Source of the DNA: Gammaproteobacteria bacterium
GTDB taxonomy: Bacteria; Pseudomonadota; Gammaproteobacteria; Xanthomonadales; Wenzhouxiangellaceae
Direction: 5' to 3'
DNA: 64,000 nt
Assembly: GCA_021772985.1 (NCBI GenBank)
Contig: JAJFKX010000008.1
Span: 186,001 to 250,000, forward strand
The position numbers were made by a program, and so were the translations under genes. Below, in pieces: positions 1 through 9,026 of the stretch. How positions within the stretch are numbered: position 1 is the stretch's first letter; each line of letters opens with the position of its first letter. The notes under the pieces are model-generated. The model was not told where the DNA came from. It worked only from the letters and a program-made list of their open reading frames with translations, and did not search any database.

Positions 1-246
1 GCAATGCCAGACTGCTCAGGTACGCTGTTTCATTCGCGATTGCGTCACGAAAAATCATAGAACCCGTCATGTTATCTAACGCTGTAAGAATAGAGAAAAA
101 CACACAACGGTTTGTTTTTATTGATTGGATTGTTATATGTGATTACCATCTCGCCAAAATCCGATATCACTCAGAACAGGCTGTTCTATTGAGCGCTATT
201 CCTGATGTTCTGCTGTCATGTCCTACAGCTACCCGACTGCCTCAGT
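1..246. other. Intergenic stretch at the window edge, no supported gene
   Basis: No reading frame here has a ribosome binding site, recognisable domain or neighbour relationship. The 65-codon frame starting at 69 has no Shine-Dalgarno sequence and low-complexity content, so I leave it out. Confidence 0.4.
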
Positions 247-456
247 TCACTTTCGATGGTCCTTAGAATGTTTCAAGCTGTCTTTCCTTATGTTCATTAG
301 GAACTTAATAGACAGAATGAGCACCGCAACTAAGCCAATTAGAAACAACCCATAAACCCACAGATAACCTACCGAGTCGATGCCAGTGGTTGCATAGCTG
401 CGTATGCAGCATAGTAAAGAAAACGCGAAAACCAGTATGGTTGTGAATTGTTTCAT
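247..456 (-). CDS. Small membrane protein, unknown function
   Basis: A 69-residue protein. Residues 1-22 look like a signal peptide or first membrane segment ending in SYA. A second hydrophobic segment lies at about 33-55, followed by a very basic tail (RKDSLKHSKDHRK). This fits a small inner-membrane protein with a cytoplasmic basic tail. I recognise no family. No clear Shine-Dalgarno sequence precedes the ATG, so a chance frame is possible. It stands alone, with about 330 bp to the next gene upstream. Confidence 0.4.
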   Translation of the reverse strand: MKQFTTILVFAFSLLCCIRSYATTGIDSVGYLWVYGLFLIGLVAVLILSIKFLMNIRKDSLKHSKDHRK

Positions 457-788
457 GCTATTGATTCATAATGCCTGGTCATGTGCCGTCCGATATCTTC
501 TAGAGATAGTCAGGACAGGCACATTGCATGGATTATACTCTACACGATAGCTGATGATTTTTTGATGTCCGATTGATTAACCTGAATTTATTGGGTTTTG
601 AGTGGTTTTATTGTTTTGAATCAAGCCTGTCCTATATCTTTGCCTTTTATTGATTGATAAACCTATCGTATCGCATTACGTACCAAGTTAACCGGTGCTG
701 TACAGCGTTCGGTTTGTGGGTTTGCTGACTGCCACCTAGGGTAGTTTGTGGGTGTCTACACTTTTTCTCTTTTTCTTTTCTTGCTCAG
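457..788. other. Intergenic region, no gene seen
   Basis: About 330 AT-rich bases without a supported gene. Near 745-758 it contains TTTGTGGGTGTCTAC, which shares its GGGTGTCT core with the ~65-bp repeats found upstream of the cupin, reductase and VOC genes, but in the opposite orientation. It may be a decayed repeat end. Confidence 0.3.
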
Positions 789-1205
789 TTAGTCTGCGCG
801 CTGTTCTACCGGAACAACAAAGGGGGCATTCGGTTTGCCCACTTGAAAGACCGCAAGCTTTAAGGAGCTTGTAAGAGAAGGATTCCGTGCATCCATTTTA
901 ATTCGAGCTTTCATCTGTAGTGCGTCACCGGCTCCATAAACTTTGGTTTCCTCACCCTCCAAAGTTACTTCGAATTCTCCTTCGATAACGTATATGAAAA
1001 GGTTTCCATTGTGATAGTGATAAGGTGCTTTCCAACCCGCAGGGAAAAAGGCTTCACGAATTAAGACCTCGGAACCATCCGTCTCCGTGATACTGCTTTG
1101 GAAAAGGATGTCGTTGTACTGCGTTTCACTGTTGTCAGCATTCGTGAATATTGATGTCCCTAGCAAAAGCATCAAAAATAGCGCCTTGAAAAAGTCTACT
1201 GCCAT
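789..1205 (-). CDS. Exported cupin-domain protein
   Basis: A 138-residue protein. The chosen ATG has AAGGAG seven bases upstream; a longer frame reaches back to 1265 but enters repeat sequence. Residues 1-24 form a signal peptide (MAVDFFKALFLMLLLGTSIF). The rest is one cupin barrel: the first metal-binding motif region is GWKAPYHYHNGNLFIYVIEG, and the second is the GAGDALQMKA segment, whose His is replaced by Gln/Met-type residues. Small single-domain cupins bind a metal and may sense or modify small molecules; the substrate cannot be read. The gene is downstream of the reductase gene on the same strand, separated by a ~65-bp repeat. Confidence 0.75.
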   Translation of the reverse strand: MAVDFFKALFLMLLLGTSIFTNADNSETQYNDILFQSSITETDGSEVLIREAFFPAGWKAPYHYHNGNLFIYVIEGEFEVTLEGEETKVYGAGDALQMKARIKMDARNPSLTSSLKLAVFQVGKPNAPFVVPVEQRAD

Positions 1206-1248
1206 TTCGGTCTCCTTATAATTTTTATTTCTAAACTTACCTATTGCA

Positions 1249-1317
1249 CGAATCAATCCAGACACCCATTACTCGTAGCCAAAATCTTACAATATTTTCA
1301 GAACTAGCTGATTGTTA
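1249..1317 (-). repeat. ~65-bp intergenic repeat, copy 1
   Basis: On the minus strand it runs from ACAATCAGCTAGTTCTGAAA through TGGCTACGAGTAATGGGTGT to CTGGATTGATTCG. It matches 2049-2116 with only a few differences and 21242-21305 more loosely. It overlaps the stop codon of the reductase gene and lies upstream of the cupin gene. It does not have the paired RYYYAAC/GTTRRRY boxes of an attC site, so its type is unresolved. Confidence 0.75.
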
Positions 1318-2040
1318 TACAGCATTGTAAATCACAGGCATCTTGCCTTTCCACACATCCCACAATTCAGAGTCAATGGCTAAATTCGCCATAAAATTCG
1401 CAACGTTAATGCGACTGGATGAACCGGCGTTAAAAATTACATTTCTTGTTGGAGATTGATGGATTTCATATTCAGATACTGCCATTTCATCCGTAAGACT
1501 GTCCGGTCTGACTGCAATCCATTCAATAAATAAGTGACTTTGACCAATGCAAGTTCTAAGGAAATCAGCCGCTTGTTCGTTATCTACATGTGGTGGGAGT
1601 AGCAATCGTAAAATTGCAATTACAAATCTTTGCGATAGCGGTGGCTTTTCCGGAATATCACGATTACAGTTTCCGGTGGTATTCATCAGAATCACTTTTA
1701 CTTTCTTATCCGGCTTCAATGATTCTATTACTCGAGACATTTTTTCAATTGTATCCGTGACCAGTCGCTTGGGTTGCCCAAATATTCCCCGAAAGTTTAA
1801 ATTATGTCCCAAGCACGAGAACACAACATCACAGTCTTTAAGAAGTGGTAACAATTCATTATCAGACATCTCTGTAATGCTGGCTGAAACTTCATGATAG
1901 TTCGGATGATTTTCGAATGTGCTTTTTAGGGAACTAGTGGTTCTTACAATAGCGGTTACCTCAGTATCTCGTTTAAGCAAATCCGCAACAAGAAGTTTGC
2001 CTGTTGCACCACTTGCTCCAACTATTAATGTTTTCTTCAT
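1315..2040 (-). CDS. NAD(P)-binding atypical short-chain reductase (NmrA/NAD(P)H-binding family)
   Basis: A 241-residue Rossmann-fold protein. The N-terminus TLIVGASGATGKLLVADLL carries the GxxGxxG dinucleotide-binding loop (residues 4-22), followed by an acidic/basic turn (AIVRTTSSL) typical of NADP-binding atypical SDRs. CDVVFSCLGH matches the fourth beta strand of the family. No YxxxK active site is evident, so it is more like an NmrA/isoflavone-reductase-type sensor or reductase than a classical SDR. The ATG at 2040 is preferred over an upstream GTG at 2082, because that extension lies inside the copy 2 repeat. The gene sits in an accessory region and the substrate is unknown. Confidence 0.75.
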   Translation of the reverse strand: MKKTLIVGASGATGKLLVADLLKRDTEVTAIVRTTSSLKSTFENHPNYHEVSASITEMSDNELLPLLKDCDVVFSCLGHNLNFRGIFGQPKRLVTDTIEKMSRVIESLKPDKKVKVILMNTTGNCNRDIPEKPPLSQRFVIAILRLLLPPHVDNEQAADFLRTCIGQSHLFIEWIAVRPDSLTDEMAVSEYEIHQSPTRNVIFNAGSSSRINVANFMANLAIDSELWDVWKGKMPVIYNAV

Positions 2041-2048
2041 ACTGCTTC

Positions 2049-2116
2049 CGAATCGATCCAGACACCCATTACTCGTAGCCACAATCTTATAATATTTTCA
2101 GAACCAGCTGATGGTT
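2049..2116 (-). repeat. ~65-bp intergenic repeat, copy 2
   Basis: Read on the minus strand it is nearly identical to copy 1, including CTGGATCGATTCG at its 3' edge. It ends about nine bases before the ATG of the reductase gene, so it takes the same position relative to the downstream gene as copy 1. Confidence 0.75.
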
Positions 2117-2167
2117 CAGCTGTTTGGTATTGCATATAAGATAACTTTACCTTTTATCAAATGACTA

Positions 2168-2245
2168 CTATGCTAACGCCACGCACAACACCCCAAATAC
2201 CATTAGAGATAATACCCAGATGATTGTTGTGACTAGTTTTTGCAT
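2168..2245 (-). CDS. YnhF-like 25-residue membrane peptide
   Basis: A 25-codon frame on the minus strand encodes MQKLVTTIIWVLSLMVFGVL followed by CVALA, a single hydrophobic helix. The LVTTII block near the N-terminus followed by a short helix resembles Escherichia coli YnhF, a small inner-membrane protein of unknown role. Against it, no good Shine-Dalgarno sequence is visible upstream (GGTTAGCTGCAAC before ATG). The similarity is from memory and short, so the call is tentative. Confidence 0.4.
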   Translation of the reverse strand: MQKLVTTIIWVLSLMVFGVLCVALA

Positions 2246-2375
2246 GTTGCAGCTAACCATTGATTAAATTGCCGGTTTGCAATGACGTCGTCGTAAACCG
2301 CCAATATCATTGCAAGCACTCTTCATAGCATTAATCATCTATATCAGCTATTTTGAAACCCTTGCTAAGCAATAA

Positions 2376-2405
2376 CCGGCTTAGAGCCAGAGGCTCATAA
2401 GCCGG
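2376..2405 (-). terminator. Hairpin between the BNR protein gene and the accessory region
   Basis: CCGGCTTA at 2376-2383 pairs with TAAGCCGG at 2398-2405, and the inner GAGCC/GGCTC extends the stem. On the minus strand it follows the BNR protein stop codon and is followed by a weak T-rich stretch (TTATTGCTT). This is a plausible rho-independent terminator for that gene. Confidence 0.6.
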
Positions 2406-2422
2406 CATTTTACTATCTTATA

Positions 2423-5400
2423 TTATTCTTCGATAAAGTCCGGCACCACCACCCCAGCCTGCTCACCTTCAGCAAACGCTGTATTAAACGCCGCTATCTC
2501 ATTGCTGACTACTGCATCACGCGCTTCCATCGCTTCCCGCCATTCTGCCATCAAATCATTGGCCCGGTCTCGAATACCTTGTGTCACCGGTGGCAAGGTG
2601 TTTTCGACGGTGACGGCAAACAGCCATTGCAGGCTGAAGTCCAGTTTGCTGGGCCAGTTTAATGCATCCTGGAATGATTCCCATTCGGAGGTGAATACGG
2701 TTTTTTCCCAGTTCTCGGTAGCTTCGACGACAGCATCGGCGGCTTCGATCAGCGCCTCATTTTCGTCTTCGTCGAGCAGTTTTTTACGTGCCTTGGTTTG
2801 CTGGCTTACATTGCGGAATGCTTTGATGCTTCCGTGTAATTCATCCAGGGCATTGGCCAATTCGGTCTTAAGTGCCTCATATTCATCAATGTCAGCTTGA
2901 GCCAGTTGCAGACGCGGATCCAGCAGGACGGTCAGCGGTTGTTCCATGCTGGTGTCTTCATCTTCACCCAGTGATAATCTGACCGTATAGTTGCCCGCAG
3001 CCACGCGCGGCCCGCCAATATTTTTGCCGCCACCGGCAGCCAGTACAAACTCGTCTTGTACAGTATTTAGATGGTCGCTGGTTAAATCCCATACTGCGCG
3101 ATTCAAACCGGCATCGGCAGATAATTTATCGCCGCCTTTCTGGTCGCTGGCCAGGGTGCGGACGATATCACCGCCGGCATTGATCAGTTCTAGTTTCAAG
3201 GTGCTGTCTTCTTCAGGTTTTTCCTCCAGGCGATAGTAAATCACGGCACCATTGGGCGGGTTGGCGCCGACGTTATCGCCTCCGCCACCACTGCGCACAA
3301 TGTAGGCTTGCTCAGGTGCAAACAGGTGCGTATCGCTGTTGGTTAGGTCTTGGTTGATCTGCCGCAATGGCGAAATGTCATCCAGAATCCAGAACGCCCG
3401 ACCTTGGGTGGAAAGCACCAGATCACGGCCATGCACTTTGATATCGGTCACTGGTACCGCCGGCAGGTTGCTTTTCAGCGGTTGCCAGTCATCGCCGTCA
3501 TTAAAGGAAACAAACACGCCGGTTTCAGTGCCGGCAAACAGCAATCCCTGCCTTTCGGTATCTTCCCGCACTACCCGCACAAAAGTATCCTCCGGTATAC
3601 CGTCGGCAATCTGCGACCAGCGCTGACCATAGTTGGTAGTTTTGTAAATGTGCGGCTGGTGGTCGTTGTACTTGTAGCGGGTATAGGCCACGTATGCCGT
3701 GGCTGGATCATGCGGTGATACATCGATAGCGTTGACCATGCCATCGTCGATACCACGTGGTGTCACTTCATCCCAGGTTTGGCCGCCGTCTCTGGTCAGT
3801 TGTACCAGGCCATCGTCGGTGCCGACCCATAATACATTGGCATCGTGCGGGCTTTCTTCCAGGTACATGATGGTGTTGTAGTTTTCCGATACCTCGTTGG
3901 TGATCGGCTGACCGCCGGCTCCCTGGGTGGCCTCGTCATCACGGGTCAGGTCCGGACTGATAGCCGTCCAGGAGTTGCCCCGGTCGGTGGATTTAAACAC
4001 CATATTACCGGCGTGATAGATAACCTCGGGGTTGTGGCTTGAGACAACAATCGGGGCGTTCCAGTTAAACCGGTATTTACGTTCTTTGGGTGGTACGCCA
4101 GGTAACAATTCCGGATAAACCCGGATATCACGTTGGGCATTGTTTTGATTATCAAATTCGCTGATCAGACCCAAATAGCAACCGGCATACACCAGTTGTG
4201 GGTTATCAGGGTCAAAGCCTATATGGCCGCTTTCGCAACCGCCTACGGATTTGAAATCTTCACGTCCGATAAAGCCATCGTCCGCACGGCTTAAGATGGC
4301 AACAGTGGAATTATCCTGCTGCCCACCGTAAACCCGGTAGTTGAACAAATTGTCTGCATTGACCCGGTAGAACTGCGCGGTTGGCTGGTTATCTTCTCTT
4401 GACCAGGTTTTGCCGCCATCAAAAGTGATGGTAGCGCCGCCGTCGTTGCCGTTGATCATATTGGCAGAGTTATCGGGGTTGATCCACAACTCATGGTGAT
4501 CACCGTGCGGGGTGCGAATGCCACTGAAACTTTTGCCTCCATCGATGGATTTTACAAACGGCGCATTCAAAACATACACAGTATTTTCGTTTTGCGGATC
4601 GGCAAACACATGCATGTAATACCAGGAACGCGCATGTAAACGACGGTCACCATTAACGTGGCTCCAGCTTTTACCGCTGTCGCTGGAGCGGTACAGGCCA
4701 CCTTTTTCTTTAGCCTCAACCACAGCCCAAACCAGATCCGGATTGGCGCCTGAAGGTGCAATGCCGATTTTGCCCATCAGCTCAGGTAAACCCTTTGTCA
4801 TTTTCTCCCAGGTTTGCCCGCCATCGGTAGATTTATGGATGCCCGAGCCGGGACCGCCGGAACGGATTTCCCACGGTTCACGGTCATGGTCCCACATCGC
4901 AGCAAACAAAATACGTGGATTGGTGGGATGAATGGTGAGATCGACAGCGCCGGTATTTTCATCAACAAACAATACTTGATCCCAGGTTTTACCGCCGTCG
5001 GTGGACTGATAGACACCGCGGTCATCGGTCGGCGCCCATGGGCTGCCCTGTGCCGCCACCCAGATAATGTCAGGATTGTTGGGGTGAATAACCACTTCGG
5101 AAATTTGACGGGTGTTTTCCAGTCCGGCGTGCGTCCAGTTACGACCGGCGTCGGTGGAAATGTAAACCCCGTCACCATGTGAAGAAGCTACGCCCCGAAA
5201 CGGTGACTCACCCATACCTACCACAACCATATTCGGGTCAGATGGGGCTACTGCAATCGCACCTACCGAACCAGTATTAAAGAACTTGTCGGAAATATTG
5301 GTCCAGGTATTGCCCGCATTGGTGGTTTTCCACACCCCGCCACCGGTGCTGCCCATGTAATACACCAAAGGGTCTTGTAATACGCCGGCTACTGCTACTG

Positions 5401-5542
5401 AGCGTCCGCCGCGGGTAGGGCCTATATTCCGGTACTTCAGCCCAGCCAGCGCCGATTCGTCAGAAGAGTCGGCATAAGTGACGCTAGTCAACAGACCGGT
5501 TAATAGCACACTGATCAGTACGGTGGTCAGCCATCGTTGCAT
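2423..5542 (-). CDS. Secreted BNR/sortilin-like beta-propeller protein
   Basis: About 1039 residues. The ATG at 5542 has GGAGAAC just upstream, and residues 1-24 are a signal peptide (QRWLTTVLISVLLTGLLTSV, then TYA). The body holds many Asp-box/BNR turns of the form S-x-D-x-G-x-x-W, for example STDAGRNW, STDGGKTWDQV, SSDSGKSW, STDRGNSW, TRDGGQTWDEV. These are typical of sialidase-fold or VPS10/sortilin-like propellers. The last ~150 residues are helical and charged. Such proteins are often annotated as glycosyl hydrolases, but the catalytic sialidase residues cannot be confirmed here, so I call only the fold. It is probably periplasmic or extracellular, transcribed alone, with a hairpin after the stop. 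Confidence 0.85.
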   Translation of the reverse strand: MQRWLTTVLISVLLTGLLTSVTYADSSDESALAGLKYRNIGPTRGGRSVAVAGVLQDPLVYYMGSTGGGVWKTTNAGNTWTNISDKFFNTGSVGAIAVAPSDPNMVVVGMGESPFRGVASSHGDGVYISTDAGRNWTHAGLENTRQISEVVIHPNNPDIIWVAAQGSPWAPTDDRGVYQSTDGGKTWDQVLFVDENTGAVDLTIHPTNPRILFAAMWDHDREPWEIRSGGPGSGIHKSTDGGQTWEKMTKGLPELMGKIGIAPSGANPDLVWAVVEAKEKGGLYRSSDSGKSWSHVNGDRRLHARSWYYMHVFADPQNENTVYVLNAPFVKSIDGGKSFSGIRTPHGDHHELWINPDNSANMINGNDGGATITFDGGKTWSREDNQPTAQFYRVNADNLFNYRVYGGQQDNSTVAILSRADDGFIGREDFKSVGGCESGHIGFDPDNPQLVYAGCYLGLISEFDNQNNAQRDIRVYPELLPGVPPKERKYRFNWNAPIVVSSHNPEVIYHAGNMVFKSTDRGNSWTAISPDLTRDDEATQGAGGQPITNEVSENYNTIMYLEESPHDANVLWVGTDDGLVQLTRDGGQTWDEVTPRGIDDGMVNAIDVSPHDPATAYVAYTRYKYNDHQPHIYKTTNYGQRWSQIADGIPEDTFVRVVREDTERQGLLFAGTETGVFVSFNDGDDWQPLKSNLPAVPVTDIKVHGRDLVLSTQGRAFWILDDISPLRQINQDLTNSDTHLFAPEQAYIVRSGGGGDNVGANPPNGAVIYYRLEEKPEEDSTLKLELINAGGDIVRTLASDQKGGDKLSADAGLNRAVWDLTSDHLNTVQDEFVLAAGGGKNIGGPRVAAGNYTVRLSLGEDEDTSMEQPLTVLLDPRLQLAQADIDEYEALKTELANALDELHGSIKAFRNVSQQTKARKKLLDEDENEALIEAADAVVEATENWEKTVFTSEWESFQDALNWPSKLDFSLQWLFAVTVENTLPPVTQGIRDRANDLMAEWREAMEARDAVVSNEIAAFNTAFAEGEQAGVVVPDFIEE

Positions 5543-5698
5543 GTTGTTCTCCAACTTGGGGTAGTAAGAAATGTTTGCGTGTTGCGTTATCGAATACTAT
5601 CTTAGCGTTTGCCGGATACCATAGCACGGCTACCAACGGCGGTTGAACGGTTGTTGGATACATTTAAGCGTATTAATAAAAAGTAGAAGCTAATTATT

Positions 5699-6301
5699 AT
5701 GAAGTCAATCAGCGGTCAAATGACAAACCGGATTATGGCCATCAGCGCCATCCTGATTTCTGCAGCATCGTTTTATGTTGCGGTATTGCAAACCAGGGCA
5801 ACCCAGCAGCAGGTCAAGGCAGAAACCTGGCCGTATCTGCAGATCGATACCGGCAATTATGATGAAGATTCGGGTAATACACTGATCAATTACACGCTGG
5901 TAAATGCCGGTGTTGGGCCTGCGCGGGTGGAGAGCATGCAGATTTTTTATCAGGATCAACCAATGGGCGGATTTTACGAATTGGCACGTGAGTGTTGCCT
6001 GGAGGATTTAGCCATACCAGCAGAAGAAAGCATTATTGGTAGCGCGTTGATTGGCACGCCGACTACCAGCAGTGCTTCACCAAAGATTTTACCCAGTGAA
6101 AATGAAGTCAATTTATTTCGGTTACTGCGCACGGAAACCAACGAAGTATTTTGGAATAGGATTGATAAGCTGCGTTTTCAATTAAGAGCAGAAGCCTGCT
6201 ATTGCTCAGTGTTGGATGAATGCTGGATCACCAATTTCAGCGATCAGCCGCAACCAGTGAACAGTTGCCGTGCTGACCGAGAACAGGATTACCGGGGTTA
6301 G
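5699..6301 (+). CDS. Membrane-anchored protein with periplasmic domain, unknown function
   Basis: A 200-residue protein. One membrane segment lies at about residues 12-30 (IMAISAILISAASFYVAVLQ), followed by a Gln-rich linker (TRATQQQVKAE) and a predicted beta-rich domain containing LVNAGVGPARVESMQIFY. That motif (N-x-G-x-G-x-A-x-x-V) also occurs in two cassette proteins at 22.9 and 23.7 kb. Cysteines occur at the end of the domain (ECC, ACYCSVLDEC). No family is recognised. It is divergent from the BNR protein gene, with about 150 bp between them. Confidence 0.65.
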   Translation: MKSISGQMTNRIMAISAILISAASFYVAVLQTRATQQQVKAETWPYLQIDTGNYDEDSGNTLINYTLVNAGVGPARVESMQIFYQDQPMGGFYELARECCLEDLAIPAEESIIGSALIGTPTTSSASPKILPSENEVNLFRLLRTETNEVFWNRIDKLRFQLRAEACYCSVLDECWITNFSDQPQPVNSCRADREQDYRG

Positions 6302-6325
6302 GTTGTTTCCTAATAATCATGCAGG

Positions 6326-6357
6326 GTAGGTTGTAATAAGCGCAGCGCATTGCACCA
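6326..6357. repeat. REP-like palindrome (GTAG-headed)
   Basis: GTAGGTTGTAATAAGCGCAG, continuing with CGCATTGCACC, is an imperfect palindrome (GGTTG..AAT..GCGC/GCGC..ATT..CACC). It has the GTAG head common in REP elements and lies in a 240-bp gap between convergent genes. Confidence 0.5.
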
Positions 6358-6505
6358 AAAACCAGTAGAGCCTGCTCCACCCTAGACCAACCGGTGCCGT
6401 CATTGCAGTGTAAGCTGAAGTCATTTTCAATAATTCGATTGTCTGCTTGATTGGCGTAATGCATCGCGCTTCATACCCGACGAATTGGCTACCTGTGACA
6501 TTGGG

Positions 6506-6527
6506 TCGCAGCCAAGGCAGCTCCTAC
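6506..6527 (-). repeat. REP-like palindrome (GTAGGAGCTGCC type)
   Basis: On the minus strand it reads GTAGGAGCTGCCTTGGCTGC followed by GA: a GTAG head followed by a GAGCTGCC/GGCTGC hairpin. It differs in sequence from the REPs around the transposase at 15 kb but has the same organisation. Confidence 0.55.
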
Positions 6528-6541
6528 ATTCTCATTATGAT

Positions 6542-7228
6542 TTAGATTTTGATCCAGTAGCCTGAACCACGGGCAGTTTTTAAAAACTTTGGCTGGGTCG
6601 GATCTGTTTCCAGTTTGCGGCGCAATTCGGCCATGTGGGTATCCACGGTGCGGGTGGCGATATCAGCCTGGTGTCCCCAGACTTTACGCAACAGTTGCTG
6701 GCGGGTCTGGACTTTGTTGGGTCGCTCAACCAGCGCCAGCAACAGTTCATATTCCTTGGGCGTCAGCGGTACCGGGTTGTCATGCAAGCGCACCTGATGG
6801 ATATCACGGTTCAGGGTAACCCCTGGAAATAACAGTACAGGTTCATCTAATGCCGGTTGCATGCCTGCCGCACGGCGCAGCAGTGCTTCAACCCGTGCCA
6901 GTAATTCCATTAAGCCAAATGGTTTGGTCAGATAATCATCAGCGCCACCACGTAAAGCCCGAACTTTATCGGTTTCTTCACCACGCGCGGTAAGCATCAG
7001 AATAGGTAGCCTGGTGCGGTGTTGGCGGATTTCTTTGAGCAATTGAAAGCCATCTTTATTGGGCAGCATGATATCCAGAACAACCAGGTCGGGCTGCCAT
7101 TTCAACATAACATCCAGGGCTTTATTGCCGTCTGCACATATCTGGATATCATGGCCCTCTAATTTCAGATTGGCGCCCAGACCGGCTGCCAGATCCGGGT
7201 TATCTTCGACAATTAATATCAGTGCCAT
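6542..7228 (-). CDS. OmpR/PhoB-family response regulator
   Basis: A 228-residue protein. The receiver domain spans residues 1-115, with the acidic pair ED at 8-9, phospho-acceptor Asp52 in LVVLDIMLP, and the conserved Lys in DYLTKPFG. A winged-helix DNA-binding domain (about 130-227) ends with RTVDTHMAELRRKL and GSGYWIK. It is encoded ten bases after the sensor kinase stop and is surely its partner. The signal and target genes are not evident; no recognisable regulated gene is directly attached. Confidence 0.93.
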   Translation of the reverse strand: MALILIVEDNPDLAAGLGANLKLEGHDIQICADGNKALDVMLKWQPDLVVLDIMLPNKDGFQLLKEIRQHRTRLPILMLTARGEETDKVRALRGGADDYLTKPFGLMELLARVEALLRRAAGMQPALDEPVLLFPGVTLNRDIHQVRLHDNPVPLTPKEYELLLALVERPNKVQTRQQLLRKVWGHQADIATRTVDTHMAELRRKLETDPTQPKFLKTARGSGYWIKI

Positions 7229-7238
7229 CAGCGGATTA

Positions 7239-8846
7239 TTATTCAGTTAAGGTTAAACAAAAACGGCTGCCACCGGCAGCTACGATTTCGATCTGCAAGG
7301 CGCCACCCAGCTGACCGGCTAATTCTGATGCTACCGACAGACCTATGCCGGTACCGGCGATGGCGCGCTCTGTTTCCCGTTCCAGCCGAAAGTATGGTTG
7401 AAATATCTGCTTGTGAAATCGGGCCGGAATACCGGGGCCCTGGTCGGTTATGCAAATACGGATTTTGGTGTCTGTTGCACTGGCCTGTAGCGAAATGATC
7501 TGGCCAACAGGCCCATACTTGAGTGCATTATCGGTCAGGTTGCCGAGTATTTGCTGCAGGCTTTCACGGTGACAACGGGTAGTAATGCTTGGCTCGCAGT
7601 CAATATCCAGGGTGGCATTACGGGCGGTCAGCATGGGCAGGAAATCTTCATGCAGGTGCTCCAGCATTTCCAGAAGCCTATAGGGTGAGTTTTCCGGAAG
7701 ATGTTGTTGCCCATTACCACCGGAAAAACGCAATACGTTTTCTACCAGATGGCTCAAGCGCTGGGTTTCCCGATGGATAACCTGTAAAGCCTTTGTCTGC
7801 TGTGCTTTTTCCGGCAATCTATCCAGCAATATAGATTCCGCATACATACGAATCTGGGTCAGCGGGGTGCGCAATTCATGCGAAACCCTGGCGACAAAAT
7901 CTTTTCGCATGGCGATCAGCCTGCGTTCCCTGCGTAACAACAAAAGCGCTGAACAGCCCATAATTAAAGTCATGCCCATCAGGATCACAATACTGTTTAA
8001 ATCGGTACGTGCATGTTGACCGATGGCCAACAGGCTGGCGGCCTGTCGTTCAACGCTGGCGGTAATGCTGTAGCCGGCAAACAATCCTGCATAGTCATCA
8101 TGGATGACACTGCTGGCGGTATTGTAGCGATCACGATAGCCGGAAGTGCTGAATAAAACATACTGATCGGGGTCTTCTACCTGAATGTGAACAAAGGGTC
8201 GGATGGCATCGGAATCGGCCAGCGCTTCCGGTAACAACTGATAGGTGCTCATATCGATACCAATCAGCTGGTTGAGCGTTGCCGGATTTAATAACAGCCC
8301 AAAAATATCACTGCCGCTGGTGGCGGGAATCAACACCAGGCTTTGTGATACGTCATTCATATTCCAATGCAGGATTTGAAAAGGCTGGGAAAACCCTTCT
8401 TCACGAGTATTCCACCATAGCCGGCTTCGGGTGTCTGCGTCACTGCCACTTGCATCACCGGGCCCACCGGACAACCAAACACTTGGCCCGTCGTCATCGG
8501 GAAAGCGAAACACCGCCAGTAGTGGATAGTTGATATTTTTCATAGCAATGTTATTGGCTTGATCATCCGGCCATTGCTGCGTACCGCTTTGTAACAAGCC
8601 AGCCTGGCCCAGGTCTCGAACCAATGGGTAAACATGTTCGAAGCCGACTCGGGAGATCAGTGAACGGCCATAGTTGTCTGATATCAGTTGCGCATAATCA
8701 CTCAGCAGATGATTAATGCCCTGTTCCTGACTGCTGGCAATGTCATAACCCTGTCTGGCCAGGGCGATGCTGAGCAGCATCAAACCTGCCAGCAGCAGCA
8801 TGATCCATCTATTCAGATAAGTGTGTGGGCGACTATTGATACGCAT
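7239..8846 (-). CDS. Membrane sensor histidine kinase
   Basis: 535 residues from the chosen ATG (MRINSRPHTYL). A longer frame to 8951 adds residues that do not look like a signal. The first membrane helix is at about 14-30, followed by a ~255-residue periplasmic sensor region and a second helix at about 286-304. There is no obvious HAMP domain between the second helix and the HisKA domain, whose phospho-acceptor is His323 in VSHELRTPLTQ. The catalytic ATPase shows DNALKYGP, DQGPGIP and GTGIGLSVA. It forms an operon with the response regulator downstream. The sensor region resembles no domain I can name. Confidence 0.92.
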   Translation of the reverse strand: MRINSRPHTYLNRWIMLLLAGLMLLSIALARQGYDIASSQEQGINHLLSDYAQLISDNYGRSLISRVGFEHVYPLVRDLGQAGLLQSGTQQWPDDQANNIAMKNINYPLLAVFRFPDDDGPSVWLSGGPGDASGSDADTRSRLWWNTREEGFSQPFQILHWNMNDVSQSLVLIPATSGSDIFGLLLNPATLNQLIGIDMSTYQLLPEALADSDAIRPFVHIQVEDPDQYVLFSTSGYRDRYNTASSVIHDDYAGLFAGYSITASVERQAASLLAIGQHARTDLNSIVILMGMTLIMGCSALLLLRRERRLIAMRKDFVARVSHELRTPLTQIRMYAESILLDRLPEKAQQTKALQVIHRETQRLSHLVENVLRFSGGNGQQHLPENSPYRLLEMLEHLHEDFLPMLTARNATLDIDCEPSITTRCHRESLQQILGNLTDNALKYGPVGQIISLQASATDTKIRICITDQGPGIPARFHKQIFQPYFRLERETERAIAGTGIGLSVASELAGQLGGALQIEIVAAGGSRFCLTLTE

Positions 8847-9026
8847 AATGTCAGCCCATTTTGTCGATGGGCAATTCAGCCTGCAAGTTAAATAGCCTGG
8901 ATATTGTAGATATCCAGGCATAAACCTGCATTTTTGACATAACCCGGACATATCCCAGACCGAACAGGAACCTTTACGCCGCTATTCATTGTTAGTTTGA
9001 TACCTGGCTATTTTGAGGAGAATGAT

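Noticed and set aside
69-266. 65-codon frame on the plus strand at the window start
   Set aside because: No ribosome binding site, no recognisable domain, and atypical composition; treated as chance.
1249-2116. The ~65-bp repeats read as attC sites of further cassettes
   Set aside because: They lack paired RYYYAAC and GTTRRRY boxes with complementary arms; only the sites at 22.8 and 23.6 kb pass.
2423-5542. Sialidase (neuraminidase) call for the BNR protein
   Set aside because: Asp-boxes alone do not show catalytic residues; only the propeller fold is supported.
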